A DNA stretch of 64,000 bases, from NCBI GenBank assembly GCA_031310005.1, contig CM062380.1:992001-1056000 (forward strand), read 5' to 3'. Below are positions 31,046 through 43,960 of this stretch, piece by piece. The notes under the pieces are model-generated. The model worked only from the letters and a program-made list of their open reading frames with translations. It made no database searches and was not told the origin of the DNA. The position numbers and the translations under genes are program-made. Position 1 is the first letter of the stretch. Each line of letters begins with the position of its first letter. The DNA is from Dactylellina haptotyla (lineage: Eukaryota > Ascomycota > Orbiliomycetes > Orbiliales > Orbiliaceae).

Positions 31046-33827
31046 TGTGTCTTATGTATTATGGATAGCTACCGCTAAATATTCTGTACTGAATGGATAA
31101 TAATATACGTTGGAACGGTAGATGATGTTCTGATGGTGTTCTGGAAGTCTTTCTCGTGCATCCAGAGGAGGGGAGATCCAGGCTTTTATAGCTCAACTAA
31201 AAGCCGGGAGTTACACGCCGCCCAGTCCGTAGGACTGATTGACTTTCGAGCCATTCCCAAATTCCCGAAGACTTTCCAGGACAGATTGGAAGGAGCCCCG
31301 CACACGGTTTCTCCTCTTCCTTGAACGACGTCAACGAGGAGAGTTCCGTATGCGTCGTGCTTGCTATCCGTGCTAAGCTATTACGGTGGTGGTGGGGTTG
31401 GTACGGCAAGATTTAGCGCTCCGACCTTGCCTAAGAGAGGTCCCACATCTCCCACCTGTTGGCTGCCAGCAGTCAGGGTACCTGATTAACTAAGCTCGCT
31501 GGAGGAATGGTAGTGACTAAACCAATGGCTGTGGTATAGTAATCAGCTGTAAGCGGGTTTGTACTCCATTTGCTCGGGTCCAGTAGCCCACTTCTCGCAC
31601 TACGGCCGCGTTGGGCACTCGCTGGATCACGAAACACGCATTCTGAAGCATGTTTAAGCATGCTTAAGCATTGGAAATACACAGAAACGAAATTGTTGAA
31701 AACGTAAGATTACAATCAATCCCGCCGGGTCTCCACCTAATCAAGAGGGTTATCATCGTACCACCGTGAGACAGTATCAGCCTGGAGAACAATATGTTCT
31801 CGGAATCTACGGAATTCACCCACTCGCAAGCCGCGGGAATTGATGCGTGATCTCCCCGTTTCGATCTGTTCGTTTATTTGTGATCGTCACAGCGATAGAG
31901 ATAAAATATGGACCGATTGCACGATAATTTGTTCTTTTGGGAATCGAGAAAGAACCTCCGACGCACGTCTGCACCGCGATCCAGTCCGAATACGGTAGGC
32001 CCGAGGCGAATGCAGATACGGGAATGCCAGACGAGAGGGAATGGTTGGGTTCTTGCGTCGTTGAAGCTTAGCTTCTGTGATGTGGTACCCCCCCTTGTCC
32101 GTTTGTAAGCCGCCGGTAAGCAGCACTAGTCAGGTTTACCAAGCCTTATTAATTAATGTGCTGGGACCGCAGCCAAGCGATCCATGACGAAAAGATTGGA
32201 CAACATTGATATATTCCGCCGTCACCGCGGTGGAGATTACAAAATGCTGACTATGCAGTACTGAATGGGAACGGGGCGAGCTTTTTGTGACAAGCAATCG
32301 ATATCCATACGAGATATGCATATACGCCTACCTGCAGCACCGCAGTCGGCAGCCGGTTAGGGTTCATCCTCGCAACACAGCAAACTTCCAAATGGCCAGG
32401 ACAGGTATTCTACTATTATCCAACGAGACTCCTATTATCCTATTGGACCTTGTTCTAGAATGTTGGCATCCTAACGTGAGGGGGCCGATTTGCGAAATCA
32501 CCATTTATACAACCGGATGTGGATCTAAAGTCCAAGTCGCAACTTGCTTGGAATATACCAAAACCTATAGCTATATGTTATGGTCACAAAAAAAAAAGAG
32601 ATCTTATCAGTTGGCCAAGCATCCGGCATTAGCGTACTTCCGTTCCACTTTTAACTCTTAAACAGTTGTATAAAACCACGCGCACAGGCGGGGCTGCATT
32701 GAATCCCCGAAGATTGAATATGTTTTTAGTCAATAATAACGTAAATATAATTGTAGAAATATACGTGCCCTGCAGCGGCCCGATTTCACAGGGCTTTGAA
32801 CCAATCGAACTACCTGGTCCACCATGTCTCAGAACGTGGGCTTTTGCTTATTGACGGAATAAATGCCATCGTTCGTGAACCTATCTTCGCCACATTGCGT
32901 GTACGTGCGGGTGTGGACGCACTACCTCCCCGGCTCCTATCATGAATATTTATCTATGTTTTGAGAGGAGTGAAAAGTATCGTTCCTGGAAGGCTGTCTG
33001 ATCACAACAAGTTTCGGCCACTGGTGTCTAGGCTCTAGGATAATGAGCAAACAGATATATTTATTTGAGAAAAATATTCCACGTGAGAAAAAGATATCGA
33101 TTATGTCACCCATAGATACTAGGTATTATAATACATGAAACTCAGCTATATATACCAGAGTACACAAAAGGACACACTGATAAGGATAAAGAGATATCCA
33201 TGTGAAAAGAAGCCGCCTTCCTTCGCCTTCAGAGACGATCAATATTGGTAAGTAAATACCAAAAAAGGCAACAAAGCTTTAGCCAAAGTAGGAAAAGAAA
33301 AGGAAATAAAAAGCGAGAAGAAATGTAAACCGACATGTCTAAGAAAACGCCGAGGAACAATGCGGGTTAGTTTGGTCGTCAGACAAAAGAAGTGACATAA
33401 ACGTAGTAACCAAACGCAGGATAGTAGACGAAAAACAGATATAAAAGGGGTAGGCTTTTATTAATATGACGATAGGGATGATTTTTTGTAAGGCCGGAGA
33501 AAAAGTGATGTAAAACAAAGAAACTCACACGACTCCCTGAGTAAGAAAAAACGCCGCCGTAGAAAGAAACAATGGAGGAACTAATATACAGGAGTTCTGA
33601 ATAGCGCTATGAGAATCGGGAAGGGGAGTTTAAACCTGGTATCATAGGTGAAATATATGATATAACCTTCGAAAATTTCTTGAAAGAGGATTTCAATAAC
33701 GACAAAAGTGGATAGAGTATAAGAGAGATTAGCAGCCTGATGTCAAGATGCAGCGGTAAGTGAGAAGTCAGAAAATGAATATAGCAGTAGAGTTGATGAA
33801 AGGATCCGTAAAAATAAAAGAAAGGAT
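31046..33827. other. 2.8 kb intergenic region, no gene seen
   Basis: Promoter of the quinone reductase and long 3' flank of the PNUTS-like gene. Only short isolated frames on both strands. The last ~700 bases before 33828 are A/G-rich and may be 3' UTR. Confidence 0.55.
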
Positions 33828-36800
33828 TTAATACTCCATTTCTCCATTCCAGTCATTCGAGGCGCTCGCAGCCGCAGTATCGGCTGCCGAGCCAGAACCA
33901 CCAGTATACCCAATTCTTTTCTTAAACTTCTTGTGCTTCTTCTCATGGCTTCTACTTTCGTCTTTCCCATAGAGGTGCTGTCTGATCTGATCAGCTTGTT
34001 CCGAGCCTCCTTGACCTGGTGGACCATCGTGTGAATATTGACAATCGTCTTTCTTCAAACAGTTACCAGCTTGCCAGAAGGCGCAAACGCGTTTGCCACC
34101 AGAGTTTCCAGCGTGGTTGTCCTTATCTTTTTTGTTATAAGGTTGTTGGTTCTGGTGGAAGTTCTTCTTCTTCTTGCCAAACTTGGACCATGAGCCCTTC
34201 CCGTCCTTGTTGTTACCACCTCCGTTGTTGTTATTGCTATTGTTATTGTCTTGGTGGTTCTTATTATCGGAAGAAATTTGTTCTGGTGGTTGGTAATTAT
34301 CATTGTCGTCGGTCATTTTCACATCGCTATTGTTATTGGTATTGTTATTTGTGTCCTGAACACCGAATTGCTGTTGCTGCTGTGGCTGCGGCTGCGGCTG
34401 CGGCTGCTGGGGTTGTTGTGGCTGCTGTTGAGGATTCGGCCCTTGGCCCATTAAAGCTTGGTACATGGCCATGAATTCGAGAGGGTTTTGAAGAGGATTC
34501 TGGCCTGGAATAGGTGGTGGGAATGGCATGTTGAATGGGAGAACCGGGGCCTGGCCAGGTTGAGGAGGCATTGGGGGGAATGGGAATGGGAATCCTGCAA
34601 ACGGGTTCATCTGCGGCTGCGCAGCTTGCTGAGCTGGCTGGGCAGGTAGCACGGGTTGCTGTGGCTGCGGTGGCTGCTGCTGCGTAAGTTGCTGCAAAGC
34701 CTTGGATAGATCTAATTGAGGTTGAGCAGGAGGCTGGGGTTGAGCAGGTTGTGGGTTTTGCATCCCAAGAAACGCCAGGAGAGGATTGCTCTGCAGTGGG
34801 TTATTCTGTGGGGGTGTCGGAGTCGGAGCAGGCTGAGAAACTTGAGGCGTAGGAACAGTGGCAGTTTGAGGAGTCAATTTCTGGAGTTCTGCTAGAATAG
34901 AGGCAATCTGAGTTGACTTTGGAGGCTCCTGGGGAGCAGCCTGGGGAGCCGGAGCAGCTGTGGGTTGGACGGCCCCTAGATTTGCGAGTATGCTTGAGAG
35001 ATCTACTTGAGATACCGGAGGTGCTGCAGGAGCTGGAGCTGGAGCTGGAGCGGCTTGCTGTGGCATGAAAGCACGAGCCATGTGCTTCTTCTGATAACTG
35101 TCCCCGAAGAGGTAGTTTCGTTCTCGCTTCCATCCTGGAGGTGGCCGAAGGACGCTAGCCTCCCAAGCATCTCCACTCGGCTGCTCGACTTCATTTACAC
35201 TAGGTAATTCGAAAGGTGTAATTGGGGCAGGGTGCGACATCGAATAATGAACTGCCAAGACGTTCCTTTCACGTTCTTGCTGCTTCTTGGCCTCGGAGCT
35301 TTCAGAGTGTTGGTCTCCCATTCTCTTAAAGCAGGTATTTCGAAGCATATCCGGAGGCCAGAAAACTTTGACTGGTGTTAGGCTGTCCCATTCCATATCG
35401 AATTCGTCATCATAATCATCAAAGTTCCTGTTCTTAAGTGCCTGGGCTTCTTCCTTGAGATTGGCTCGAACTTTAGCCTTGACTAAGCCAGCATCCATAC
35501 CAGGCTCAACTTCCATCGGATCATAGCCGTCTTCACCCTCAGGAAGTTCTGTTTGGAAGATCTTGATCTCATTCAATTGTTCATCTGGTTTCCATCTAAC
35601 AGATTTCTTCTTCTTAACAACCGGTGCAGGCTTCTCAGCGGTAGCAGCACTCTTTGCTGCGGCATTGGCAGCCTCTCGCTCCTTAAGCAGGTCGAAAATG
35701 GAAGTGAAGCCACCAGGTTGCGGCGCGGCTCTAATATGGGTTTAGCTAGGGACTTAATACACTAAAGGTTTGGGATACATACGGTGCAGGTTTAGGCTTT
35801 GCAGCTTTTTGGATATTTGCGAAGAAACCTTCATTGGACGACTTAGGCTTCGCAGCAGTTCCCGCCGTGGGGGCTTTTGATCCGTCAGGTGCGATTGGCA
35901 ATTGTATCTTGGATTTCTCAGATGATGGATTTGCAGCAAGTCGCTTGTTAGGGTGGTCTTTATCCAGTAATTCTGTTTTTCGCTTTGCAGTCTTGCTATC
36001 CTCGTTGCCCAGGCTGGCTACTTTCGCGGCATCTTTGAGAATATCGGAAGTGTCGGACTTTGAGATTCCAGGAGGAGGTTTTGTGTCAGTGGGCTTCTCA
36101 TCCACTTTTGATGGTTCGGTGATATTTTTTGTCGCAGTTGTTTTGCTGTCTTTTGTTTTCGCATCCGGTTTTTTGGTTTCTGCTTCCTGTTTGGCGGTGA
36201 ATTTGGCAGCTCGTGTCAGTATATGAGCACAAGCCTGCTTGACCTTCTCGTCTCTAGTGTTCTTCGAGAAAGTATTGAGGACCGAATTCAATTTGAACTC
36301 GTCCAAGTCCTTCTCGTCCAGCGCAAGCTTTTGGTAGACCTGTTTGAATATTTTGTCAGCTTCATGTATCTATATAAATTACTTTGCACACGTGAACTAA
36401 CCTGTAAGCCATGTAGGATAATAGCACTCATTTTATCTTCTCGCCAGGCGTCCACCATCCATTTCCTAATACGCTTGATAATCTGGGAAACATTGGTCAT
36501 CAGACGGAAAAAGTCATCGAATCCATTGTCGAAGATGGTCTTCAACCACGCGATTCTCTTTTCATCTCCATCTTTATCCTCTTCTGAAATGGCCTTCATC
36601 TCATTCCAGCAAGCGGACAGCGCCTTAGTAACAGATATTTGATCATCCTCTATCGCTTTTAAAAGGCGATCCTTCATCTGCGAGATAGGGTCCTGAGGGA
36701 CTTTGGCAACTTTAGGCTTAGCCGCCTTTGACTTTGCTTTCTTTGGTGGAGAGTCAGGCGATTCTACGTTTGTTGGTGATTTTGTTGCAGTCGGAAGAGC

Positions 36801-38277
36801 AACGGATTCATAGGAAAGAGTAACAGGCCCGGTAGCGTCGACTATTTTATCCTCGTTTACTGGATGAAAAAAAAAGTTAGAATCTTATTCGTTGCTCATT
36901 ACGTTGCAATTAAAGTGTGCCATATAACTTACAGTTTGCGTCAAAAATAATCAATCTCTCCATGTCCATTAACATGTGTTTCGCTCCATTGACCGCCTTT
37001 GGAGTGGGGGGAACAACAGCAACGGGCTGGAGCTTCTTTTTCTTTGCCGTTTTTGGCTTCTTAGTATCGGCGGCATCAGATGTTCCGTCGATACTTGGGT
37101 TTCGTGCAGGCACAGTTTCAACTATATCATCCGAGGGTCCAACGGAAATCATTTGTTGGTGAACACCAGCTTGATGCTGAGGTTGTTGCTGAAGCTGATG
37201 GTTTATTGTCATAGCTTGCGCGGGGGCAGAGGTAGAGGGATGTGGCTGCGGAGTACCTGTTGCAGGTGGCTGTTGCTGGAACTGGCCAGGAACGCCCAGG
37301 TATCCTTGGGGGTACTGATCTAATGCATACATCGGACCATTGCTCACTCTCCAATTGCCGCCGTCTTGATATAAGGCACCATTCTGTTGCACCTGCTTAC
37401 TGGCAGGTGCTAAAGAAGGATTGTTCATCACATTTTGCTGCTGTGCTTGCTGTTGCACCTGTTGTTGCTGCTGTTGCTGCTGCTGTTGCTGCTGCTGGTG
37501 ATGCCGTGCGTAGAGTGGTGATAATGCCCTCTGGTTCACGGGGTCGGCGTTACCAGTAGGCTGGATCACACGATATCTAAAAGCCTCACCACCAAGCATC
37601 GGATCGGGTGAATTAGAGGTGAGTTGACCTTGAAAGGCGTGTGAAGGATGAGATGGATGTGAGGAGGAAGTTGTAGCAATCATTGCAGGGTTCTCAAATT
37701 GTGAAAATTCAAATTGGATATCCGAGTGGTTATACTGCGGATTCACAGGACCCTGCATCTCTTGAAGGATCTGATGATCAGGGGAGTGGGAGGCCATCTG
37801 GCTTTGATAAGGATGAGACGAGGTCGCGGCAGCCATCATTGAAGAGCCATCAATGTCTTCAAAAGTGGGGAACTGGAAAGGCATATCGGAAGGATTATAG
37901 GAAGGGTTCACAGCCGCCTGTCGTCCGGGCAGCATCTGCTGGTCTGGACTCGCGACATACATGTTGGGGTTATAGGAGGACATCTGATCAAGCTGTATCT
38001 GCTGTTTGCGAGGGCCATTGGGCTGGAGGTGAGATTGGGGTATGCCCTGATATTGGAGTTGGTGTTGAGGAGGGAGAGATTGCAGAGGAACTTGCGGCGA
38101 GGGTTGTTGTGGGGAGCGCTGCGACGAGCGAGTCGTCCGTCGAAGTTGCTGCTGCTGCTGCTGCTGCATGAGTTGCTGTTGTTGCTGTTGTTGTTGTTGC
38201 TGTTGTGTGATCGGCTGCTGCTGCTGTTGTTGTGTTGCTGCGTTGAAGTGGTTTGGAGAGAACATGGCGTGCTGCAT
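33828..38277 (-). CDS. PNUTS/Ppn1-like protein phosphatase 1 nuclear targeting subunit (4 exons)
   Basis: Exons 36933-38277, 36402-36859, 35783-36339 and 33828-35730, joined by introns of 73, 62 and 52 bp with phases 1, 0, 2; 1420 residues. Residues 1-448 are Gln/Pro/Ser-rich with several Q runs. Residues about 510-640 form a TFIIS N-terminal (TND/LW) helical bundle: MKDRLLKAIEDDQ, WLKTIFDNGFDDFF, IRKWMVDAWRE, then VYQKLALDEKDLDEFKLNSVL. A basic KKKKSVRW at 826-833 matches the RVxF-type PP1-docking site KSVTW of PNUTS. Asp/Glu-rich and Q/P-rich linkers lead to a C-terminal CCCH finger (C1336-x7-C1344-x5-C1350-x3-H1354). TND, PP1 site and CCCH in this order is the PNUTS (PPP1R10) layout; S. 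pombe Ppn1 acts with Dis2 and Swd22 in the cleavage and polyadenylation factor to control Pol II termination. The N-terminal Q-rich extension is unusual. Confidence 0.85.
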
Positions 38278-40952
38278 GTTTGTCAGTTTGACACTTTCCT
38301 ATTCTGTATAGACACACCAAAACAAATTGTTTGTCAGAACAATTGACCAAATACGACAAAGGCATCTACTTGGTGCAGCCGGGTGCGGGTTGTGGATAAA
38401 CTCTTTCGTGTAGATGCCGAAAAAGCAATTCAGTCGCTGCTTCCATCAGGTGGATTCGAAACCAAAAGTATCCCGCCAGCTCTAGCACTAGGCTTTAAGA
38501 TAATTTGCTTCAGCAGCTCAGTAAATAGTTTATGGAATACACGAATGTGAATCTGTTATGCGTATGTATGACGGGTTTTCGGTGTTTAAGCACAGAGTAT
38601 ATTCGTAGCTTTTTGGGAGGGAATTTAGAGCATATCTACTGTGCGACTTTCTTTCACAGTATATGGTACAGAATATTGGATAAATGCGTCGAGGGCAAGG
38701 GAAAGGGAATAGTGGTTTACCTTATGATAGTAAAGTGTTGCAGCTGTTGACAGCAATGGCAAGGGAAGCACGAGGCTAGGATAAATGAATTCCCGTACTA
38801 GATCGTCAGGAAGCCAGAAGTGATGAGTGTGGACCTAAGCTGCCCTGTCCATTGGCAGAGAGACAACCCAAAAAAGTCAACCGAAGCTGTTCTGCAAGTA
38901 GCAAAAACGTCTGTTCTTCTGTCTAGCAGCGGATGTATGTGGAGCCCTGCCCTCCTCCCAGCACACACAAACAATGTATGTGAAGGAAAGTACAGTGGCT
39001 CCCCTGTTCGTCCCTTCTGGCTCGAACAGTTCAAATATCGTACGTAGCGCAGAGATAAATTAGATGGTTCAGCAATATAATACCTTATTATTGAAAGAGC
39101 AGCCCAGCTCCCTATTATGTTCTTTTCAGATCTTCCTGAATCTCTGATCTTTGGCGGAGACGCCCTCCAGGCCCTCCTGCCAACAAAAGGTCTTTGGCCC
39201 AGGTTGAGCGTATCAAATTTTCTATACGGTGGAATAGTCGGATCGTCTTTGCATGTTTCCTCCAAAGGTCCTTTTTTGTGTACACTACCAAAAGGCCTCC
39301 GCCGAGACTTTTTCTGTTATTTTAGCGATCCCGGGACGCAAGTAGCGGAATTTGTTCTCTTTTGGTTCTGTTGAACAGGCCTCAAAATATTGTATCTCTC
39401 TTCGTGAATCAAAAAAAATATAATCTGTTGTTTCGGGGTTTCGCAAGACGTAAATTTTCGACCCACGTCTACGAACCTGTCTGAGTCTTCGAACTTTTCT
39501 TAAAATTCACGTAGTAAATCTCTCTCGTGTCGTTGACAGGCCAAAAAAAACCCAGCCGTCGTTCAGACACACAATATTCTTCGTATACAACGGTGTTTCT
39601 CAGATATTATAAAAAGAAATACTTTTAATATATCCGAAGGAAACTCCCTTGGTTGTTCTCTAGAAAGAAACCAGATGGTAAAAGCCTACTGCGATTACAA
39701 GCAAGTTTCTTTGCTGTTGTTCCTTTTCAGCCGGTCGTTCAACACAGCCCAGAACAAGCAGATCTCTCTTTTTTCTTTTCTTTTGGTGCAAGAAGTCTCT
39801 CTCTCGTCAAGAAAGGAGCCTTCGTATGGTTCTCAGGTATCACGGAATAAATAGTCTTTGGCAGATGAAAAAGGGCAAAAAGGTGAATATATGGTCGCGT
39901 TAAAGGGAGAAGAAAAACAAGGTGACGTGATGTGCGGTGTTCGGTGCTTCAGGTCACTGCCGACGACACGAACAAGAAAATCCTCGCTTCAGGTTAGTGA
40001 TCAAAGGAAAGAAAGACGGGAGATCCTCTATCTATTCTTTCTCTTCTCCTCCTGCTGTATCGCGCTGGCGTCTATGTGTATCGTGGAGGATGTTGATGGC
40101 GGGTTTGGTTGAGGATAGAAGTTTTTCACGCCTGTGGTTTATTTGCCTGGGAAGAAGAAAGGGGAGGAGAACAAGAATAAATGACTGGTATGAGCGAGGG
40201 GAACAAACATTAAATGACAGGATTTCTGTACTGTGTGTTTTTCTTTTTCCTGCCCTCCTCAACTGGCTTGGCTGGCAGTCACTTGCCCGGCGCCTTGGCA
40301 GGCTTCCAGATCGGGCTGTCTCATGCAAACACCCGGCCTCGTCACAGTAATCATTCATACTGCTGACCACATATACGCAACCCTTCTTGTACGCGAAGCG
40401 AAGTATTCCGGTGTTTTATAAATATTTCTTTCAAGGGCGTTCGGATTATATCATGCATATCGCTGCTTCAACCGATGCCTAAGTTTGGCGCCCAGTGTTC
40501 TCGCTAGCCACTTTTCTCCCGCCACTCATATCTGGCCCGAAATTTACGCCTGCTTGGCAGGGCTGCGGTATTTCTGAGTCTGATCTGCGGGACATTCAGG
40601 ATCAGGATCAACGCGAAACTTTGTTGGATTCCCGTTGTGACACGAGTCACGGGTAACGGATACATTTAAATATGGGTTGTATACGGTACTATAGACATAT
40701 ATCACTATAAAATCAATCCTATTTAAATGTTAATCGGGCTATTCGCACATACTCGTACCACGTTATGCGTTATGCGTCATACTGTCTTTTAAAGGTTTAA
40801 TGCTTTCCTACCAAAGTGGCATCCTCAGTCCTATGATCATGATTCATCCTCACAACCAAAGAGCCCACGGAAATCGTCCAAAAAGCGGGCTGTAATGTTC
40901 ATAAATATGAACCAATAAAAAAACAAGGAAAAGAATAAACAAGGTTCGTAAT
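38278..40952. other. 2.7 kb upstream region of the PNUTS-like gene
   Basis: Precedes the PNUTS-like start (minus) and follows the 3' end of the coiled-coil gene. Long pyrimidine/purine-biased tracts suggest promoter and perhaps a long spliced leader. The frames at 39.6-40.4 kb lie on both strands and resemble no protein. Confidence 0.5.
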
Positions 40953-42780
40953 CTAGTAGCCACTCGCGGTCCGTACCATCGGAATCTTCTCTTCCAACCC
41001 ATGGCTTTCCAAATCTGCCTGCACTATCGCTTCCCTCTTAGCAATCACTTCATCCCATTCTCGGTCCAACTGCCCAAATCTCACCGATTGTGCAAACACC
41101 CTTGAAGTATGGCGGGGCACAGCCCACCCAAAATATCCATAATTGTGACTTATCCTCCAGCCATAGTAGAGATGTTCTGGCAATTTCTTTCCCACTCGCC
41201 TAGCCTTGTCTGCCCACGGCGGCGTGATAGATGCCTCCAGCATGACTTCCAAGTGCCTGAACCGTCGTAAGTTAACATCAATATCCGCATTATTCATCTG
41301 CCACCGTCTTATATCCTCGGCTTTTACTACCGGTAATGGAGGAAGGTAGATTTCTTTCTCTAATATTGTGAATGGCTTGTTGACTTGAAAATGCTTGGGG
41401 AATGGCGTAAAATTTCGTGAATATCCCATTCTGGTCATGGCAAATAGATCTCGTATACTCTCGATCTTATCTGCATTTCTGGTTCTCCAGTCGAAAAGCT
41501 TCCGAGGGACGTTGGATAGGATGTCCCCATCCGTTAGAAAACTTTGCATTGTTTTGGGTGGCGATTGTAGCGTTGGCTTGCCGCGTTGGTGAAGTAATTT
41601 GAATGCTTCGTGTTGTCTGCGCCTGGATTCGGCAATATGACGATGTTGGGCTTGAACTTTCTCTCTCGCTTCTCGCACTCTAGCTTGGCGTTCATTATCT
41701 ATCTTTTCCCTCGCCGCCTTGCGCTCTGCGAGACGTTGTTTGACAAGTGTGCTGGATTTGGTAAGAAGGCGGGCTTTAGCGGCTGCGATTTCTTCATTTT
41801 GAGTCGCCATCGATTTTATAGTGGCAACTCGCGCTGTTATTTTCGAAGGGCTAGAGTGCACGGGCTTCGGAACGGGCCTTGGTATTCTTGTCGGCGGCCG
41901 GTTCCATCGGAGAGAAGCCCTTCGGTGAGTAGATAACCGTGACCGTGCGAATGCTTTCGATGACCGACGGTTGGAGACCTTCGCAACGGCCGATGCTTCT
42001 TTATATCCTGGTGCTGCTTTCTCATGACGTCGTCTCGCCAGGGATTTTCGCCTACGTTCTAATTCCCTCCTTTTCTCTTCGTCAATTCTGTGTTTCTCCT
42101 TTTGCAAGCGTGTCTTCTCTTCAAGCCTTCTACGAAGTTCTGCCTCTCGACGGCGTTGTTTCTGGGCTCTCGCCTGATACTCTTCCACTAACTGTTGTTT
42201 CTCTTCATAAAATGCCAACATCAACGTTGCTTGTTCCATTTATCTGTGATAGGATATGGGCTACTATACCATCTATCTCCGTCACACCAAATTTCAGGTT
42301 CCTTTCATCACTAGCAACTTGACCAGAACTCCTATTTTGAGCCTCTGTATTCTGAATACAGGCGTCTAGGGTCCCTGGCCTAACGTTTTCGTCATTTGCT
42401 CTATTTTGTACTCTAGAGTCAGGAGATATAATCCTTAGCTTCCTCAATGGTGACAAGATACTGAGTGGGTCTACGGGTCTTCTCTTTGGTGTGATTTTGG
42501 GAATGATATCGTCTTCCTGTCGACTGATCGCGTTCGCTCGCCAGCGATAATCCCTGCTCAAAGCTCCTAATGCGTGTAACTCTTCCTTCGAGTGGCCAGG
42601 TTCAGGCGGCATCGACTTGATAGGTGGTGGTTGTATGTCTCTTGGAGTTAGATATGGCGGGATGAGGAGTTCAGGGAAATCAAGACCTCTTGGTGGAAGT
42701 CGGAGTGAGCAGACAAAGTTGTCGCAAATTTCGCAACGGAAGCAGAGTTTGATACCATGTCTACAGCTGGATTCTGCCAT
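40953..42780 (-). CDS. Unknown protein A: N-terminal CxHG cysteine motif, basic coiled coil, C-terminal PW/GYxG/LxRxW domain
   Basis: Two overlapping frames are best joined by a 58-bp intron (GTGTGA at 42287 to ACAAG at 42230, phase 1), giving exons 42288-42780 and 40953-42229 and 589 residues; a 40-bp variant from GTATAG also keeps frame. The N-terminus (C6RHGIKLC13FRC16EIC19, C24) looks zinc-binding. Residues about 165-380 are Arg/Lys/Glu-rich with strong coiled-coil character (RRREAELRRRLEEKTRLQ). Residues about 481-556 hold a domain shared with the two genes upstream: IDVNL, PW at 502-503, NYGYFG, and FGQLDREWD. No known family recognised. If the intron is wrong the frames would be two overlapping genes. 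Confidence 0.75.
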
Positions 42781-43333
42781 ATCTTCAAGGTTTCGAGCGG
42801 AGCCTAGCTAGCGATGATGTATCCCAGAGTTCGAGGATGTTGTGAAGAATTTCTCAAAAGTGGAGGGAAGTAGAGAATGAGTATAATAAGAATGCATAAA
42901 ATATTAATGAGATTGCTTGATAAGAATTCTTGAAACCTGAGTCACATCACGTAGTTCGAAGGAATTTGAGATGCGTGAAATCGTGCAACGGGTTTCGACA
43001 AACAAAATCAAATCAGATATATACAGAAACACATTATTAGAAGAGCGAGGGCAGGAGATAAGTTATTGCAAGGGACAGTATTTAAGTAAATATCGCTTCT
43101 TTAGTTAGACTATTATGAGAGGAGATTTTGAGCTTTCAATGGAGCCAGCAAATAGGATTCAAATCCCACAGGTGATGATGATATTGGAGTATTTGCAGAT
43201 AAAAAAACCAGCTGATGAGAGAGGAAGTCCCGTAGATCAATTTCACAAGCAATTGTTTTAAGCCAAAGATGATCCCAGTGGCGCCAGAAGAAATTCCAAA
43301 TAGAACAGCAAATAAATAGTAGATATCAATCAT
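42781..43333. other. Intergenic region within the unknown-gene cluster
   Basis: About 550 bp, AT-rich, nothing recognised. Confidence 0.5.
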
Positions 43334-43960
43334 TTAATGTTCGATTTCAATGCCTGGGGGAATAAATTGGCGGACACCGTTGACCTCGCCTTCGTCACTA
43401 ATGCCATGCATTTGTCGAAAAATCCCAAACTCGACATCGACATCCCACATTCGCTCGAGGATGCCAAAGAAGAATGCTTGCTCGAATCGGCGTGGTGCAT
43501 GAAGGGGAAGCATTGGTTCTCCCAGATAGCCTCGCTTGTAGAATTCAACATATCCTTCTTTGGAGGTATGCGAGGGAAGATCCTGGAAGATGCGCTCAAG
43601 CTCGTCGCGCCAGGGTTTTACAGTACCTGGGTTCGGATTGAGAGTACAATGCTTGTATTCTCCGAGACTAGGGTCGATCGTATCGTCGTTTAGTTGTAAA
43701 TCCGCACCTTGTGACAATTGTGTCGGCATCAGGTTGTAGAAATTGATGTTAGGAACCGCGAGTGGTGGGCATGTGATTTGAACTGGATGTTCATTCTCGA
43801 TAGCGCCCACTTTTATCCATCCTCTAGGTGGTGGTTGATACATGTTGCCCATATTGTATGAGATCGGATTGTAAACACTAGGAGGTTGTTGTTCTTTGCC
43901 GTTATATGCGTGAGAGGGATGAGGCATGAATTTTGACTTATTTTGGGCGAAAGTACCCAT
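43334..43960 (-). CDS. Unknown protein B, carries the PW/GYxG/LERxW domain
   Basis: Intronless 208-residue protein, no signal peptide or membrane helix. A Pro/Asn/Tyr-rich N-terminal half includes ITCPPLAV, echoing IYLPPLPV in protein A. The domain spans residues about 91-172: NDDTIDPSLGEYKH has the same spacing as NNADIDVNLRRFRH in A; PW at 116-117; RGYLGEP at 143-149; FFFGILERMWD at 163-173. No known family recognised. ATG follows a plausible AAGATGGG context. The conserved alignment with A and C argues that this frame, not the antisense one over it, is the coding one. Confidence 0.72.
   Translation of the reverse strand: MGTFAQNKSKFMPHPSHAYNGKEQQPPSVYNPISYNMGNMYQPPPRGWIKVGAIENEHPVQITCPPLAVPNINFYNLMPTQLSQGADLQLNDDTIDPSLGEYKHCTLNPNPGTVKPWRDELERIFQDLPSHTSKEGYVEFYKRGYLGEPMLPLHAPRRFEQAFFFGILERMWDVDVEFGIFRQMHGISDEGEVNGVRQFIPPGIEIEH

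Noticed and set aside
32800-32830. Minus-strand AGTTCGATTGGTTCAAA resembling tRNA sequence
   Set aside because: No 7-bp acceptor stem or anticodon stem can be formed around it.
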